From Caballeronia temeraria (lineage in GTDB: Bacteria > Pseudomonadota > Gammaproteobacteria > Burkholderiales > Burkholderiaceae): 64,000 nucleotides of DNA. Shown piece after piece: positions 18,494 to 27,390 of this stretch. Within the stretch, counting starts at the first letter, position 1; each line of letters starts with the position of its first letter. The stretch spans positions 58,301 through 122,300 of the forward strand of contig NZ_FCOI02000022.1 of assembly GCF_001544795.2 (NCBI RefSeq), given 5' to 3'. The notes below the pieces were generated by a model. That model had not been told where the DNA came from. It was given only the letters and a program-made list of their open reading frames with translations, and ran no database searches. Position numbers and translations under genes: made by a program.

Positions 18494-18646
18494 ATGAGCT
18501 ACCTCTTCGCCCTGCTTCAGAAATTTGCTTCGATGTTCGAATCGGCTCACCTGCCGATGGACAAAGACTACTCATATCAAGCGCGTTTCCGTGAATCCGA
18601 GCGCCAGCGCAAGGCACGCGGCACGGCTTTCGGCATCCGTCTGTAA
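18494..18646 (+). CDS. Small DUF3563-like protein, 50 aa
   Basis: A 50-codon ORF starting MSYLFALLQKFASMFESAH and ending RKARGTAFGIRL, with a Shine-Dalgarno-like CCGGAG 10 bp before the ATG. The hydrophobic N-terminal helix followed by a polar, arginine-rich tail matches small DUF3563-type proteins common in Burkholderia relatives. It has its own TATAAT element and operator-like repeat upstream and is not closely followed by another gene, so it is probably monocistronic. Function is unknown. The family name is from memory of its pattern and should be checked by a profile search. Confidence 0.65.
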   Translation: MSYLFALLQKFASMFESAHLPMDKDYSYQARFRESERQRKARGTAFGIRL

Positions 18647-19081
18647 TGCGTAGCTAATGGCGGCGCGGGGAACACAACACCAGCAACACACGACGGCACA
18701 CACCGTACGGCCCGCCCGCCCTTTCTTTCGCTTCATGTAGTTTTTCTAGCAGTTCTCCTCCGCTTCGGCCCTGAAAACCGAACGCATCGTTTTTCCGCAT
18801 CTGCTTTCATCTTGCTGACGCGCGCTTCGCAAGCCGCCTGCATCGCAAAACGGCCTCGCGACTTGTTCTTGCGCGACACGCCGAAAATCCCAAGATCGTT
18901 CTCCTCGCATCCCGCAAACCCTTATCCAGCAAGGCTTCGCTCCTGCATCGGCACTTTTGCGCTTATTCCAGTGTCGTATTTCCACATGTGGTTGTCGCAA
19001 ATAGTCGGCTGATGTGACTTTTTTCTGGCAACTATGTATGCACAGCGCGGACGCACGTCCGCACACGCCAGGAGATATTCG
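18647..19081 (+). other. 435-bp intergenic region upstream of the choline transporter genes
   Basis: No convincing gene was found here. The right part is less GC-rich and holds a tandem GTCG half-site pair (18992-19009) and the AGGAG ribosome binding site of choV. The left part is plain low-complexity sequence rich in ACACA and CCGCCC tracts. I see no clear terminator for the small gene on its left. Confidence 0.5.
18992..19009 (+). promoter_or_regulatory. Candidate GbdR-type binding site (GTCG direct repeat, 10-bp period)
   Basis: TTGTCGCAAATAGTCGGC contains two GTCG half-sites exactly 10 bp apart, the direct-repeat spacing used by AraC-family activators. It lies 73 bp before choV. A similar element (TTGTCGAAAACAGACGCG) lies upstream of the glycine betaine operon at 52432. 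Assigning it to GbdR is inference. Confidence 0.4.
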
Positions 19082-20260
19082 ATGAATTCCCCCAAGGTAG
19101 TAGTCGAAGGACTGTGCAAGGTTTTCGGCAACAGTCCCAAACAGGCGTTGGACATGCTGGCCGGCGGCGCGACGAAGGAAGAAGTCTTCAAGCGCACCGG
19201 ACAGATTGTCGGCGTCCATAACGTCTCCTTTGACGTCAAGGAAGGTGAGATCTTCGTGCTCATGGGCCTGTCCGGCTCGGGAAAATCCACGCTGATCCGG
19301 CTCATCAACCGGCTGGTCGAGCCGACCGCGGGCAAGGTGCTGATCGACGGCCGCGACGTGGCCGCCGTGCCGCGTTCCGAGCTCACGTCCCTGCGGCGCA
19401 AGGACATGAGCATGGTGTTCCAGTCTTTCGCACTCATGCCGCAGCGCACGGTTCTTTCCAACGCCGCATTCGGCCTCGAGGTCGCGGGCGTCGGCAAGAA
19501 AGAGCGCGAAGCCCGCGCGATGACCGTGCTCGAACAAGTCGGCCTCGCGCCGTTCGCGCAGAAGCTGCCGGCGCAACTGTCGGGCGGCATGCAGCAGCGC
19601 GTGGGTCTCGCGCGTGCGCTCGCGGTGAATCCCTCGCTGATGATCATGGACGAGGCGTTCTCCGCGCTCGATCCGCTCAAGCGCAAGGAAATGCAGAACG
19701 TGCTGCTCGATCTGCAACGCGAGCAGCGCCGCACGATTCTCTTCGTGTCGCACGATCTCGAAGAAGCGATGCGCATCGGCACGCGCATCGCGATCATGGA
19801 AGGCGGCCGCGTGGTGCAGATCGGCACGCCGCAGGAAATCATCACGAATCCCGCCGACGACTACGTGGAGGCCTTCTTCGAAGGCATCGACACGAGCCGC
19901 TATCTGACGGCCGGCGATCTGATGCAGACGGACGTCGTGCCGCTCATCAAGCACTCGCCGCAGATCGACGCATCGAGCGTCGCGGCCACGCTCAACGGCA
20001 GCGCCGACTACGCGTTCGTGCTCGACGCCCAGCGCCGCATCCGTGGCTTCGTCGGACGCGATGCGAACGGCAACGCCGCGTCGCGCATCAACCCGATCGA
20101 ATGCATCGAGCGGCATGTCGCGCTCGATGAAGTCGTGAATCGCGTGGTCGCAAGTCCCGCGCCGCTGCCCGTCGTCGAAGCGGACGGCTCGTACTGCGGT
20201 TCGATCAACAAGACCAATGTCCTGAAGGTTCTTACGCACCATCGAGGTTCTCATGTCTGA
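19082..20260 (+). CDS. choV: Choline/glycine betaine ABC transporter ATP-binding protein
   Basis: A 392-residue ATPase of the ProV/ChoV/OpuAA class. It has Walker A GLSGSGKST, signature LSGGMQQR, Walker B LMIMDEAFSALDP and a C-terminal CBS-like regulatory domain (about residues 285-390). The long pre-Walker insert with GATKEEVFKRTG is typical for quaternary-amine importers. It powers uptake of choline with the permease encoded next. The start at 19082 has AGGAGATATTCG upstream; the longer frame from 19034 is not needed. It overlaps choW by 8 bp. Confidence 0.9.
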   Translation: MNSPKVVVEGLCKVFGNSPKQALDMLAGGATKEEVFKRTGQIVGVHNVSFDVKEGEIFVLMGLSGSGKSTLIRLINRLVEPTAGKVLIDGRDVAAVPRSELTSLRRKDMSMVFQSFALMPQRTVLSNAAFGLEVAGVGKKEREARAMTVLEQVGLAPFAQKLPAQLSGGMQQRVGLARALAVNPSLMIMDEAFSALDPLKRKEMQNVLLDLQREQRRTILFVSHDLEEAMRIGTRIAIMEGGRVVQIGTPQEIITNPADDYVEAFFEGIDTSRYLTAGDLMQTDVVPLIKHSPQIDASSVAATLNGSADYAFVLDAQRRIRGFVGRDANGNAASRINPIECIERHVALDEVVNRVVASPAPLPVVEADGSYCGSINKTNVLKVLTHHRGSHV

Positions 20261-21155
20261 AATCATTCCGCTTGGCAGTTGGGTGGACCACGGCGTCCAC
20301 TATCTCCTCGATCACGATGCGAAGACCTTCGATTCCATCGGCAAGGTCATCGAAACATTCGCGGCGGCCATCGAACACGGCCTGCAGGCGATCCCGATGT
20401 GGGCGCTGATGGCGATCTTCGTCGGCATCGGTTTGTGGCGTGTCGGCTGGCGTTTCGCGGTGTTCGTCCTCGCATCGCTGTTGCTGATCTACGCGACGAA
20501 CTTCTGGGATCAGATGGTCATCACGCTCGGCCTCACGCTGTCGTCGACGCTCATCAGCCTCCTGCTCGGCATTCCGCTCGGCATCTGGACGTCGAAGAGC
20601 AAGTACGTCGAAATGGCCGTGCGCCCCGTGCTCGACCTGATGCAGACGATGCCCGCCTTCGTCTACCTGATTCCGGCGGCGATGCTCTTCGGCCTCGGCC
20701 GCGTCCCGGGGATTCTCGCGACTGTCATCTTCGCGATGCCGCCGGCCGTGCGCCTCACGGCACTCGGCATCAAGCAGGTGAATCGCGAGATCGTGGAAGC
20801 GGGCCAGGCATTCGGCTGTACGTCGTTCCAGTTGCTCTACAAGGTGCAGATTCCGAACGCGCTGCCGTCGATCATGACCGGCGTGAACCAGACGATCATG
20901 ATGGCCTTGTCGATGGTGATCATCGCGTCGATGGTCGGCGCAGGCGGTCTCGGCAACGACGTGCTTGCATCGATTCAGCGTCTGGATATCGGTCTGGGCT
21001 TCGAGAGCGGCTTGTCGGTGGTGTTGCTCGCGATCATTCTTGACCGCATCACCGAAAGCTTCGGACGTTCGCCCGGCATGGCGCGCGCCCCGCTGTTCGC
21101 TGGCCTGAAGAGCGTGATGAAAGTCCGCCGCGAACCGGCGGCGCAACAAAGCTGA
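20253..21155 (+). CDS. choW: Choline/glycine betaine ABC transporter permease
   Basis: 300 residues with about six to seven membrane segments. The ProW-type inner-membrane-component motif is seen around EAGQAFGCTSFQLLYKVQIPNALPSIMTGVNQTIMMALSMVIIASMVGAGGLG. It forms the channel for the upstream ATPase. The gene overlaps choV by 8 bp and ends 11 bp before the GbdR-like regulator, so the three probably share a transcript. The choline assignment rests on the ChoX-like binding protein downstream. Confidence 0.9.
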   Translation: MSEIIPLGSWVDHGVHYLLDHDAKTFDSIGKVIETFAAAIEHGLQAIPMWALMAIFVGIGLWRVGWRFAVFVLASLLLIYATNFWDQMVITLGLTLSSTLISLLLGIPLGIWTSKSKYVEMAVRPVLDLMQTMPAFVYLIPAAMLFGLGRVPGILATVIFAMPPAVRLTALGIKQVNREIVEAGQAFGCTSFQLLYKVQIPNALPSIMTGVNQTIMMALSMVIIASMVGAGGLGNDVLASIQRLDIGLGFESGLSVVLLAIILDRITESFGRSPGMARAPLFAGLKSVMKVRREPAAQQS

Positions 21156-21166
21156 GAGGCGAGTGA

Positions 21167-22159
21167 ATGAAGCGCGACGCGATCGTCCCGGCGGTTACCG
21201 AATCACCGTTGTCCAGTCTCGCGCACTTCGGCTTTCTCACGCTGCCGAACTTCTCGATGATCGCGTTCACGAGCGCGGTCGAGGTGCTGCGCATGGCCAA
21301 TTACGTCGGCCGCGCGCAGCACTACCGATGGTCGATCATCACGCCGGACGGCGAGCCCGCGCGTGCGAGCAACGGCATCACCGTGAAGCCGACGGTGACG
21401 CTCGACGAAGCGGGCATGCCCGACGTGCTGATCGTGTGCGCGGGCTGGCACGTCGCCGACTATGTCGACGACAAGGTGATCGGGCTCTTGCAACGCGCGC
21501 ATGAAGCGGGCATTCCGCTCGGCGGCATCTGCACCGGGCCGTATGCGCTGCTCGCCGCGAAGCTGCTGGATGGTTACCGCTGCACGCTGCACTGGGAAGA
21601 CATGTCGCCGGTCAACAAGCGCTTTCCGCATGTGCGCTTCGCCGACGAACTCTTCGTGGTCGATCGCGACCGCATGACCTGCACGGGCGGCACGGCGCCG
21701 CTCGATCTGATGCTCAATCTCGTCGGCATGCGGCTCGGGCAGGCGCATGCGGCGCAGGTGTCGGAGCAGTTCATCGTCGAGCGTATTCGCGGATCGACGG
21801 ATTATCAGCACATTCCCGTCGATGCGCGCGTCGGCTTCTCGCGTGCGGAACTCGTCGAAGTGGTGCGGCTGATGGAGGCGAACATCGAAGAGCCGCTTTC
21901 GCTCGAAGAGCTTGCGCGGCTCGTGCATCTGTCGCAGCGGCATCTGCAGCGCATGTTCAAGATGTTTCTCAACGTGTCGCCGACGCATTACTACCTGACG
22001 CTGCGATTGCGCCGCGCGCGCGAGTTGCTGCGCAACACCGATGCATCGATCGCGCGCGTGACGAGCGTCTGCGGTTTCCATTCGCCGTGTCACTTCAGCA
22101 AGGCGTATCGCGCGCAATTCGGGCATGCGCCGAGCGTCGAGCGGCGATTATCGGCCTGA
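21167..22159 (+). CDS. GlxA-family AraC regulator, GbdR-like (copy 1)
   Basis: 330 residues: an N-terminal DJ-1/PfpI-like glutamine amidotransferase-type domain (about 15-190; FGFLTLPNFSMIAFTSAVEVLRMANY) and a C-terminal AraC-type double helix-turn-helix (about 225-325; LSLEELARLVHLSQRHLQRMFKMFL...SVCGFHSPCHFSKAYR). GbdR, which activates choline and glycine betaine catabolism genes, has exactly this layout. The gene lies between the permease and binding-protein genes of the choline importer. A paralogue at 51171 heads the glycine betaine operon, so which is the functional GbdR is open. Confidence 0.88.
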   Translation: MKRDAIVPAVTESPLSSLAHFGFLTLPNFSMIAFTSAVEVLRMANYVGRAQHYRWSIITPDGEPARASNGITVKPTVTLDEAGMPDVLIVCAGWHVADYVDDKVIGLLQRAHEAGIPLGGICTGPYALLAAKLLDGYRCTLHWEDMSPVNKRFPHVRFADELFVVDRDRMTCTGGTAPLDLMLNLVGMRLGQAHAAQVSEQFIVERIRGSTDYQHIPVDARVGFSRAELVEVVRLMEANIEEPLSLEELARLVHLSQRHLQRMFKMFLNVSPTHYYLTLRLRRARELLRNTDASIARVTSVCGFHSPCHFSKAYRAQFGHAPSVERRLSA

Positions 22160-22254
22160 CTTAGTTCGTTTTGGTTTCTTCGGTCCGCGCGGGCTTTCAC
22201 GAGCCTCGTGCGCGGGTCGATTCGTGCCTTCAAAAAAGAACCCGGGAGAGAGAA

Positions 22255-23190
22255 ATGAAACGCTTGTGGATCGCGGCAGCTTTGGTCACTGGTTTATCGG
22301 GAGCGCACGCCGCTGAACCCGCCGCGTGCAGGAACGTGCGTTTCGCGGATGTCGGCTGGACGGATATCGCCGCGACCACCGGACTTGCATCGACCGTTCT
22401 TCAGGGACTGGGCTACAACCCGACGAAGACGATCGCCTCCGTGCCCATCACGTTCGCGGGCGTGAAGAGCAAGCAGATCGACGTGTTCCTCGGCTACTGG
22501 TCGCCGACGATGGACCCGATGATCGATTCGTTCAGGAAAGCCAATCAAGTAAAAGTCCTGCCGACGCCGAATCTGACGGGCGCGAAGTACACGCTCGCGG
22601 TGCCGGATTATGCGTATCAGGCGGGCATCAAGAACTTCAACGACATCGCGAAGAACTACGACAAGCTCGACGGCAAGATCTACGGCATCGAGCCGGGCAA
22701 CGACGGCAACGCGCTCATCAAGAAGATGATCGACAACAACATGTACGGGCTCGGCAAGTTCAAGCTCGTGGAATCGAGCGAGGCGGGCATGCTCGTCGAA
22801 GTGAATCGCGCGATTCGCGAGAAGAAGCCGATCGTGTTCCTCGGCTGGGAGCCGCATCCGATGAACGTGCAGATGAAGATCGACTATCTCTCGGGCGGCG
22901 ACGATGTGTTCGGGCCGAACTACGGCGAAGCGAAAGTGCTGACCGTCACGCCGACGGATTACGACACGCGCTGCCCGAACGTGGCGAAGCTCGTGTCGAA
23001 CCTGCAGTTCACGACGGATATCGAGAACCACGTGATGCTGCCGATCATGAACAAGACGGATGCGAACAAGGCGGCGCGCGAATGGCTCAAGGCGAATCCG
23101 GCCGTGCTCGATAAATGGCTGGCGGGCGTGAAGACGTTCGACGGGAAGGATGGGTTGCCGGCGGTGAAGGCGTACGTCGCCGGCAACTAA
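22255..23190 (+). CDS. choX: Choline ABC transporter substrate-binding protein
   Basis: A 311-residue periplasmic binding protein of the OpuAC/ChoX type. The signal peptide is MKRLWIAAALVTGLSGAHA, cleaved near residue 20. The mature protein has VRFADVGWTDIAATTG, DVFLGYWSPTMDPMI and IVFLGWEPHPMN, with aromatic residues that can cage a trimethylammonium group. It delivers choline to the ChoVW transporter. The start at 22255 follows CGGGAGAGAGAA. It is 95 bp after the regulator gene, in a gap with a small CACGAG/CTCGTG hairpin. Confidence 0.9.
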   Translation: MKRLWIAAALVTGLSGAHAAEPAACRNVRFADVGWTDIAATTGLASTVLQGLGYNPTKTIASVPITFAGVKSKQIDVFLGYWSPTMDPMIDSFRKANQVKVLPTPNLTGAKYTLAVPDYAYQAGIKNFNDIAKNYDKLDGKIYGIEPGNDGNALIKKMIDNNMYGLGKFKLVESSEAGMLVEVNRAIREKKPIVFLGWEPHPMNVQMKIDYLSGGDDVFGPNYGEAKVLTVTPTDYDTRCPNVAKLVSNLQFTTDIENHVMLPIMNKTDANKAAREWLKANPAVLDKWLAGVKTFDGKDGLPAVKAYVAGN

Positions 23191-23214
23191 GGGCGATGAT
23201 GCAAAGAAGGCGCG

Positions 23215-23979
23215 TCAGCTCCGATAATCGGGCTTCGCGCCTTCGATCATCCTCAACGCCGCTTCCCACTGCAGCGCCATGATCCCATCGGCTTCATCGC
23301 GACGATATTGCTCCGCCGTCAACTCGCACACCTTCTGCGACGGCAGATTCAATTCCGCGTTCCCCGCCAGCGCGCGAATCTGAATCTCGCAGGCGCGCTC
23401 AAGAAAATACATCTCCTGAAACGCCTCCGGAATCGACTGTCCGCACGTCAGCAAGCCGTGGTTCTTCAAAATCATCGCGTTATGCGACCCGAGATCGTTG
23501 ACGAGACGATCACGCTCGGCGAGATCCAGCGCGATCCCTTCATAGTCGTGATACGCAAGATGCCCGTAATACTTCAACGCATGCTGACTGATCGGCAATA
23601 AGCCCTGCTTCTGCGCCGATACCGCCGCGCCCGCCGCCGTATGCGTATGCACGACGCAAAACACATCGGGCCGCGCCATATGAACGGCGGAGTGGATCGT
23701 GAAGCCCGCCGGATTCACGCGATACCGCTCGGGATCGTCGCGCGCGCTCGAATCCACGGGACGTCCCTCGTGATCGATCTTCACCAGATCCGACGCGCGC
23801 ATCTCGTCGAAAAGCACGCCATAGCGGTTGATCAGGAAGTGATGGTCCTTGCCTGGCACGCGCGCGCTGATGTGCGTGAAGATCATGTCGGTCCAGCGGA
23901 AATGCCCGATCACGCGATAAAGCGCCGCCAGATCGCAGCGCACCTTCCATTCTTCCTGCGAGTATCCGTGAGTCTCCAT
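23215..23979 (-). CDS. Class II aldolase/adducin-family protein
   Basis: 254 residues of the AraD/FucA-like zinc aldolase superfamily. The N-terminal helix-strand WTDMIFTHISARVPG, the zinc-binding VVHTHTAAG and the later His in KNHGLLTCG and EMYFLERACEIQ are all visible. Members act as aldolases, epimerases or decarboxylases of sugar phosphates and related compounds; the substrate here is unknown. A strong AAGGAGGAA precedes the start at 23979. It is on the strand opposite to the choline transporter genes and is followed upstream by a GlxA-type regulator that may share its transcript. Confidence 0.85.
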   Translation of the reverse strand: METHGYSQEEWKVRCDLAALYRVIGHFRWTDMIFTHISARVPGKDHHFLINRYGVLFDEMRASDLVKIDHEGRPVDSSARDDPERYRVNPAGFTIHSAVHMARPDVFCVVHTHTAAGAAVSAQKQGLLPISQHALKYYGHLAYHDYEGIALDLAERDRLVNDLGSHNAMILKNHGLLTCGQSIPEAFQEMYFLERACEIQIRALAGNAELNLPSQKVCELTAEQYRRDEADGIMALQWEAALRMIEGAKPDYRS

Positions 23980-24028
23980 GCCGTTCCTCCTTGGTTTGAT
24001 GAGCCGCGGAAAACGAATATCGATGCTG

Positions 24029-25117
24029 TCAGATTGCCTGCGCGCGGCCCGGGAAAGTCTCGTCGTAGTCCATCGCCTGATTGGCTTCCGGCGCATCCGG
24101 CGCGCCGCCCTGCTCGCGATACATCATCGGCGGCAGGCCGAATTGCTTGCGGAATTCGCGTCCGAGATGCGAGGCATCGGAAAAGCCGCAACTCGACGCG
24201 ATATCCGCGACCGTCTTGTCGGAGCTCGTCAAAAGCCACGCCGCCGTGCGCAGCCGCACCTGCTTCGCGTACGCCTGCGGCGCCTTGCCCGTCTCCGCCT
24301 TGAAGAGCCGCTCCAGTTGCCGCGTCGACAGATCGAGCTTGTGCGCGAGTTCATCGAGCGTGAGCGAACGGCCGACGTGCTGCTCCATCAGCAGGATCGC
24401 ACGTTTCACCTTTGGATGCGTCGCGGGCGCGAGTCCCGGCGGATGCGGCTGCGGCGCATTGCCCTTTTGCATGTCATCGACGAGCAGGATGCGCAGCGCT
24501 TTTTGCACCGTCGCGGTTTCGAAGTGACGCAAGAGAATCGCGGCGGCGACATCGATCGATGCACGCCCGCCCGAGCACGTAATGCGTCTTCTGTCGATGA
24601 CAAACAGCCGGTCCGCGACGAGCGATTGCTCGTCCGCGTGCGGGAATCGCTCGACGAAATCCCAGTAGTGAAACCAGCTGACGCAGATGCGATGCCCTTC
24701 GAGCACGCCCGCGCGCATCAGCGAGAACACGCCCGTGCACATGCCGACGAGCGTCGCATTCGATGCCGCCGCACGCCGGATGAACTGCAGCGTCGCCTCA
24801 CTCGTGGCCGGACCGGAATGCAGCAGGCCGCCGACCACGACGACGTAATCGAACGGTTCGGCCTGATCGTAGGTTGCCCACGGCGTGATCTGGATGCCGC
24901 AGCTCGCGCGCACCGGCGCGAGCGTCTCGCCGATCACGCTCCACGAGCAGCGCACGGGACGGCTGAAATCGCCTTCGTCGGCGGACAGGCGTAATAGATC
25001 GACGAAACCGGAGAACGCGGTCAGCGTGAAGTTCGGCAACAGGATGATGCCGAAGCGGATGCGCGATTTCGATTGACCGTCGACGGAAGACGGCGGAAGA
25101 GATTCTGCGGCATTCAT
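24029..25117 (-). CDS. GlxA-family AraC regulator
   Basis: 362 residues from the chosen start: DJ-1/PfpI-like domain (RIRFGIILLPNFTLTAFSGFVDLLRLSADEG) and a C-terminal AraC helix-turn-helix pair (LTLDELAHKLDLSTRQLERLFKAETG, then IASSCGFSDASHLGREFRKQFG). It is clearly more distant from the two GbdR-like proteins than they are from each other. Relatives regulate carnitine, sarcosine or arginine catabolism. Its place near the sox operon makes a sarcosine- or amine-responsive role possible, but this is weak inference. An earlier ATG at 25159 is also open; neither start has a clear ribosome binding site. Confidence 0.85.
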   Translation of the reverse strand: MNAAESLPPSSVDGQSKSRIRFGIILLPNFTLTAFSGFVDLLRLSADEGDFSRPVRCSWSVIGETLAPVRASCGIQITPWATYDQAEPFDYVVVVGGLLHSGPATSEATLQFIRRAAASNATLVGMCTGVFSLMRAGVLEGHRICVSWFHYWDFVERFPHADEQSLVADRLFVIDRRRITCSGGRASIDVAAAILLRHFETATVQKALRILLVDDMQKGNAPQPHPPGLAPATHPKVKRAILLMEQHVGRSLTLDELAHKLDLSTRQLERLFKAETGKAPQAYAKQVRLRTAAWLLTSSDKTVADIASSCGFSDASHLGREFRKQFGLPPMMYREQGGAPDAPEANQAMDYDETFPGRAQAI

Positions 25118-25179
25118 GCGGGAGACATGCGGCTGGACGTTATCCGCCGAGCATAACACTCGGCCGCGAGCCTCGGGCG

Positions 25180-25225
25180 TGCGTCAGAAATAGAACGCGG
25201 CCGGCGTCGCGTGACGCCGGCCGCG
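25180..25225 (-). terminator. Intrinsic terminator of the small membrane protein gene
   Basis: A perfect 13-bp stem with loop occupies 25196-25225 (left arm begins CGCGGCCGGCGTC). Read on the minus strand it is followed by TTCTATTTCT, giving a rho-independent terminator for the gene at 25255-25569. Confidence 0.75.
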
Positions 25226-25254
25226 TGAACGGCAGCGAAGGGAAGCGACGTGCG

Positions 25255-25569
25255 TCAGCCGCCGAGCACGGCGAAGGCCCACGCGAAAGCGCCGCCGGCG
25301 AGCGCGCCCGTCGCGCGGCCGAGCACGCTCGCGATCGTGTAGTCGCCCCAGCGCTGCTCGATTTCGGCTTTCAATACGCCGAAGTAGCGCAACACGGGAT
25401 CGATCGAGCAGAGCAGCATCAGCGCGGCCCAGACGGGCGCCTGACGCGTGAGCACGTGATCGACGCCTAGGAGATCGACGACCTGAAGCGCGCCGACGAC
25501 GACCACGCCGATGACAAAAGCGAGAACCCAGGATTTGAAGAACTGGTCGGGTAGAGCGTGAGATTCCAT
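25255..25569 (-). CDS. Small membrane protein, 104 aa
   Basis: A 104-residue hydrophobic protein starting MESHALPDQFFKSW, with probable membrane segments at about residues 14-33 (VLAFVIGVVVVGALQVVDLL), 43-60 (PVWAALMLLCSIDPVL) and 82-102 (VLGRATGALAGGAFAWAFAV). I do not recognise a named family. The first residues do not look like a cleaved signal peptide. The start at 25569 is preferred to 25638 because upstream codons are basic and shadow-like. It is followed by its own terminator and is probably monocistronic. Confidence 0.65.
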   Translation of the reverse strand: MESHALPDQFFKSWVLAFVIGVVVVGALQVVDLLGVDHVLTRQAPVWAALMLLCSIDPVLRYFGVLKAEIEQRWGDYTIASVLGRATGALAGGAFAWAFAVLGG

Positions 25570-25955
25570 CGATGCAAACCGAAAAAGCGTGAAAAGGCGG
25601 AAAAGACGAGTGATCCGATGCCTGGCGGCGTGGCTCACCTGAGGACCTAGGGAATATACCGATGCCCGTCCGCGTGACGCTTCGGACCAGTCTCAAAAGC
25701 GGGGAAAGTGCAACGAAGATGCGCAAAAACGCGCCGCGCACGAAATGCTCTGTTACGCGCGCCGAGGCGAGCACCGCGACGCGGACTTGCGTCGCCGCGC
25801 CGGAAATTGTGCGGAATGCGACGCCGCCGGCACGCGAAAAACGGCGCTGACGCCGCGATCCCATTTCGATGGCGTTTTTGTTCTATCGAGTCTTTTCTGG
25901 GTTTGGTGCAATGAGCGCCATACCGAAGTCTTCCGCCAACCTCAGGGACACGCCA
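25570..25955. other. Divergent intergenic region before sdaA
   Basis: No gene or known RNA motif was recognised in these 386 bp. It must hold the promoters of the small membrane protein (minus) and of sdaA (plus). I looked for glycine-riboswitch-like features because sdaA and sox genes follow, and saw none. The right part, around 25860-25915, is less GC-rich (GATGGCGTTTTTGTT). Confidence 0.5.
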
Positions 25956-27350
25956 ATGAACGTCAGCGTTTTCGATCTGTTCAAGATCGGCATCGGACCG
26001 TCGAGTTCGCACACCGTCGGGCCGATGATCGCGGCGTGCCGTTTCGCGTCGCATATCGAAGACGCCAATCTGCTCGCCTTCGTTACCCGCGTGCGCGCGG
26101 AGTTGTTCGGCTCGCTCGGCGCGACGGGCAAGGGTCACGGCACCGACAAGGCCGTGCTGCTCGGTCTCGAAGGCAATCTGCCCGATCTCATTGATCCGGA
26201 CGCGATCGCGCCGCGCCTCGCGGAAATCCGCGCGACGAAACGGTTGAAGCTGCTCGGCAAGCACGACGTCGTGTTCGAGGAGCGCGAGCATATCGGCTTC
26301 TATCGCAAGCTGATGCCGGGCGCGCCGGGTTCGAGCATCGTGCATCCGAACGGCATGCGCTTTCAGGCATTCGATGAAAACGGCCAGTTGCTCGTCGAGA
26401 AGGAGTATTACTCGGTCGGCGGCGGCTTCGTCGTGAATCGCGAAGGCGATCGCGTCAACGGTCTGCGCGCGGGCAACACGGTGCCGCATCCGTTTCGCAC
26501 CGGCGACGATCTCATGCGCGTCTGTCAGGAGACAGGTCTGTCTATCGCCGAACTGACGATGCAGAACGAATGCGCGAATCGCACCGAAGCCGAAGTGCGC
26601 GAAGGCTTGCTCGCGGTATGGCGCGTGATGGCTGCATGCGTCGAGCGCGGCTGCAAGGAGCGCGGCGAGCTGCCCGGTCCGATGCACGTGAAGCGCCGCG
26701 CCGCCGATTTGTCCTCCTCGTTGCGTTCGCGTTCGGAAGAGTCGTTGCGCGATCCCTTGTCGATGCTCGACTGGGTCAATCTCTACGCGATGGCCGTCAA
26801 TGAAGAGAACGCGGCGGGCGGCCGCGTGGTCACCGCGCCGACCAACGGCGCGGCCGGCGTGATTCCCGCCGTGCTCCATTACTACGTGAAGTTCATGCAC
26901 GGCTCGAACGACGAAGGCATCGTGCGCTTCCTTCTGACGGCTGCGGCCATCGGCATCATCTACAAGGAAACGGCGTCGATCTCGGGCGCGGAAGTCGGCT
27001 GTCAGGGCGAAGTCGGCGTCGCCTGCTCGATGGCCGCCGCCGCGCTCGCCGCCGTCATGGGCGGCACGCCGGCGCAAGTCGAGAACGCCGCAGAAATCGG
27101 CATGGAACACAACCTCGGCATGACCTGCGACCCGGTCGGCGGCCTCGTGCAGATTCCGTGCATCGAGCGCAACGCGATGGGCGCGATCAAGGCGATCAAC
27201 GCGGCGCGCATGGCGATGAAGGGCGACGGCAAGCACTACGTGTCGCTCGATTCGGTCATCAAGACGATGCGCGAAACCGGCGCCGACATGAAGACGAAAT
27301 ACAAGGAGACGTCGCGCGGTGGCCTCGCCGTGAACGTCATCGAATGCTGA
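25956..27350 (+). CDS. sdaA: L-serine ammonia-lyase (iron-sulfur type)
   Basis: 464 residues, the normal length for single-chain SdaA. The start MNVSVFDLFKIGIGPSSSHTVGP is diagnostic. The cluster-binding region is seen in SGAEVGCQGEVGVACSMAAA and MTCDPVGGLVQIPCIERNAMGA. It deaminates L-serine to pyruvate and ammonia in the cytoplasm. Placed 40 bp before soxB, it would drain serine made from the glycine and methylene-folate that sarcosine oxidase produces. The start at 25956 is chosen because it matches the conserved N-terminus; the frame is open further upstream from 25869. Confidence 0.95.
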   Translation: MNVSVFDLFKIGIGPSSSHTVGPMIAACRFASHIEDANLLAFVTRVRAELFGSLGATGKGHGTDKAVLLGLEGNLPDLIDPDAIAPRLAEIRATKRLKLLGKHDVVFEEREHIGFYRKLMPGAPGSSIVHPNGMRFQAFDENGQLLVEKEYYSVGGGFVVNREGDRVNGLRAGNTVPHPFRTGDDLMRVCQETGLSIAELTMQNECANRTEAEVREGLLAVWRVMAACVERGCKERGELPGPMHVKRRAADLSSSLRSRSEESLRDPLSMLDWVNLYAMAVNEENAAGGRVVTAPTNGAAGVIPAVLHYYVKFMHGSNDEGIVRFLLTAAAIGIIYKETASISGAEVGCQGEVGVACSMAAAALAAVMGGTPAQVENAAEIGMEHNLGMTCDPVGGLVQIPCIERNAMGAIKAINAARMAMKGDGKHYVSLDSVIKTMRETGADMKTKYKETSRGGLAVNVIEC

Positions 27351-27390
27351 TTAGCCCAAACGCACAATCCCTGCACCAAAGGAAACACCC

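Noticed and set aside
25570..25955. Possible glycine riboswitch before sdaA and the sox genes
   Set aside because: No conserved glycine aptamer core or tandem layout could be found by eye.
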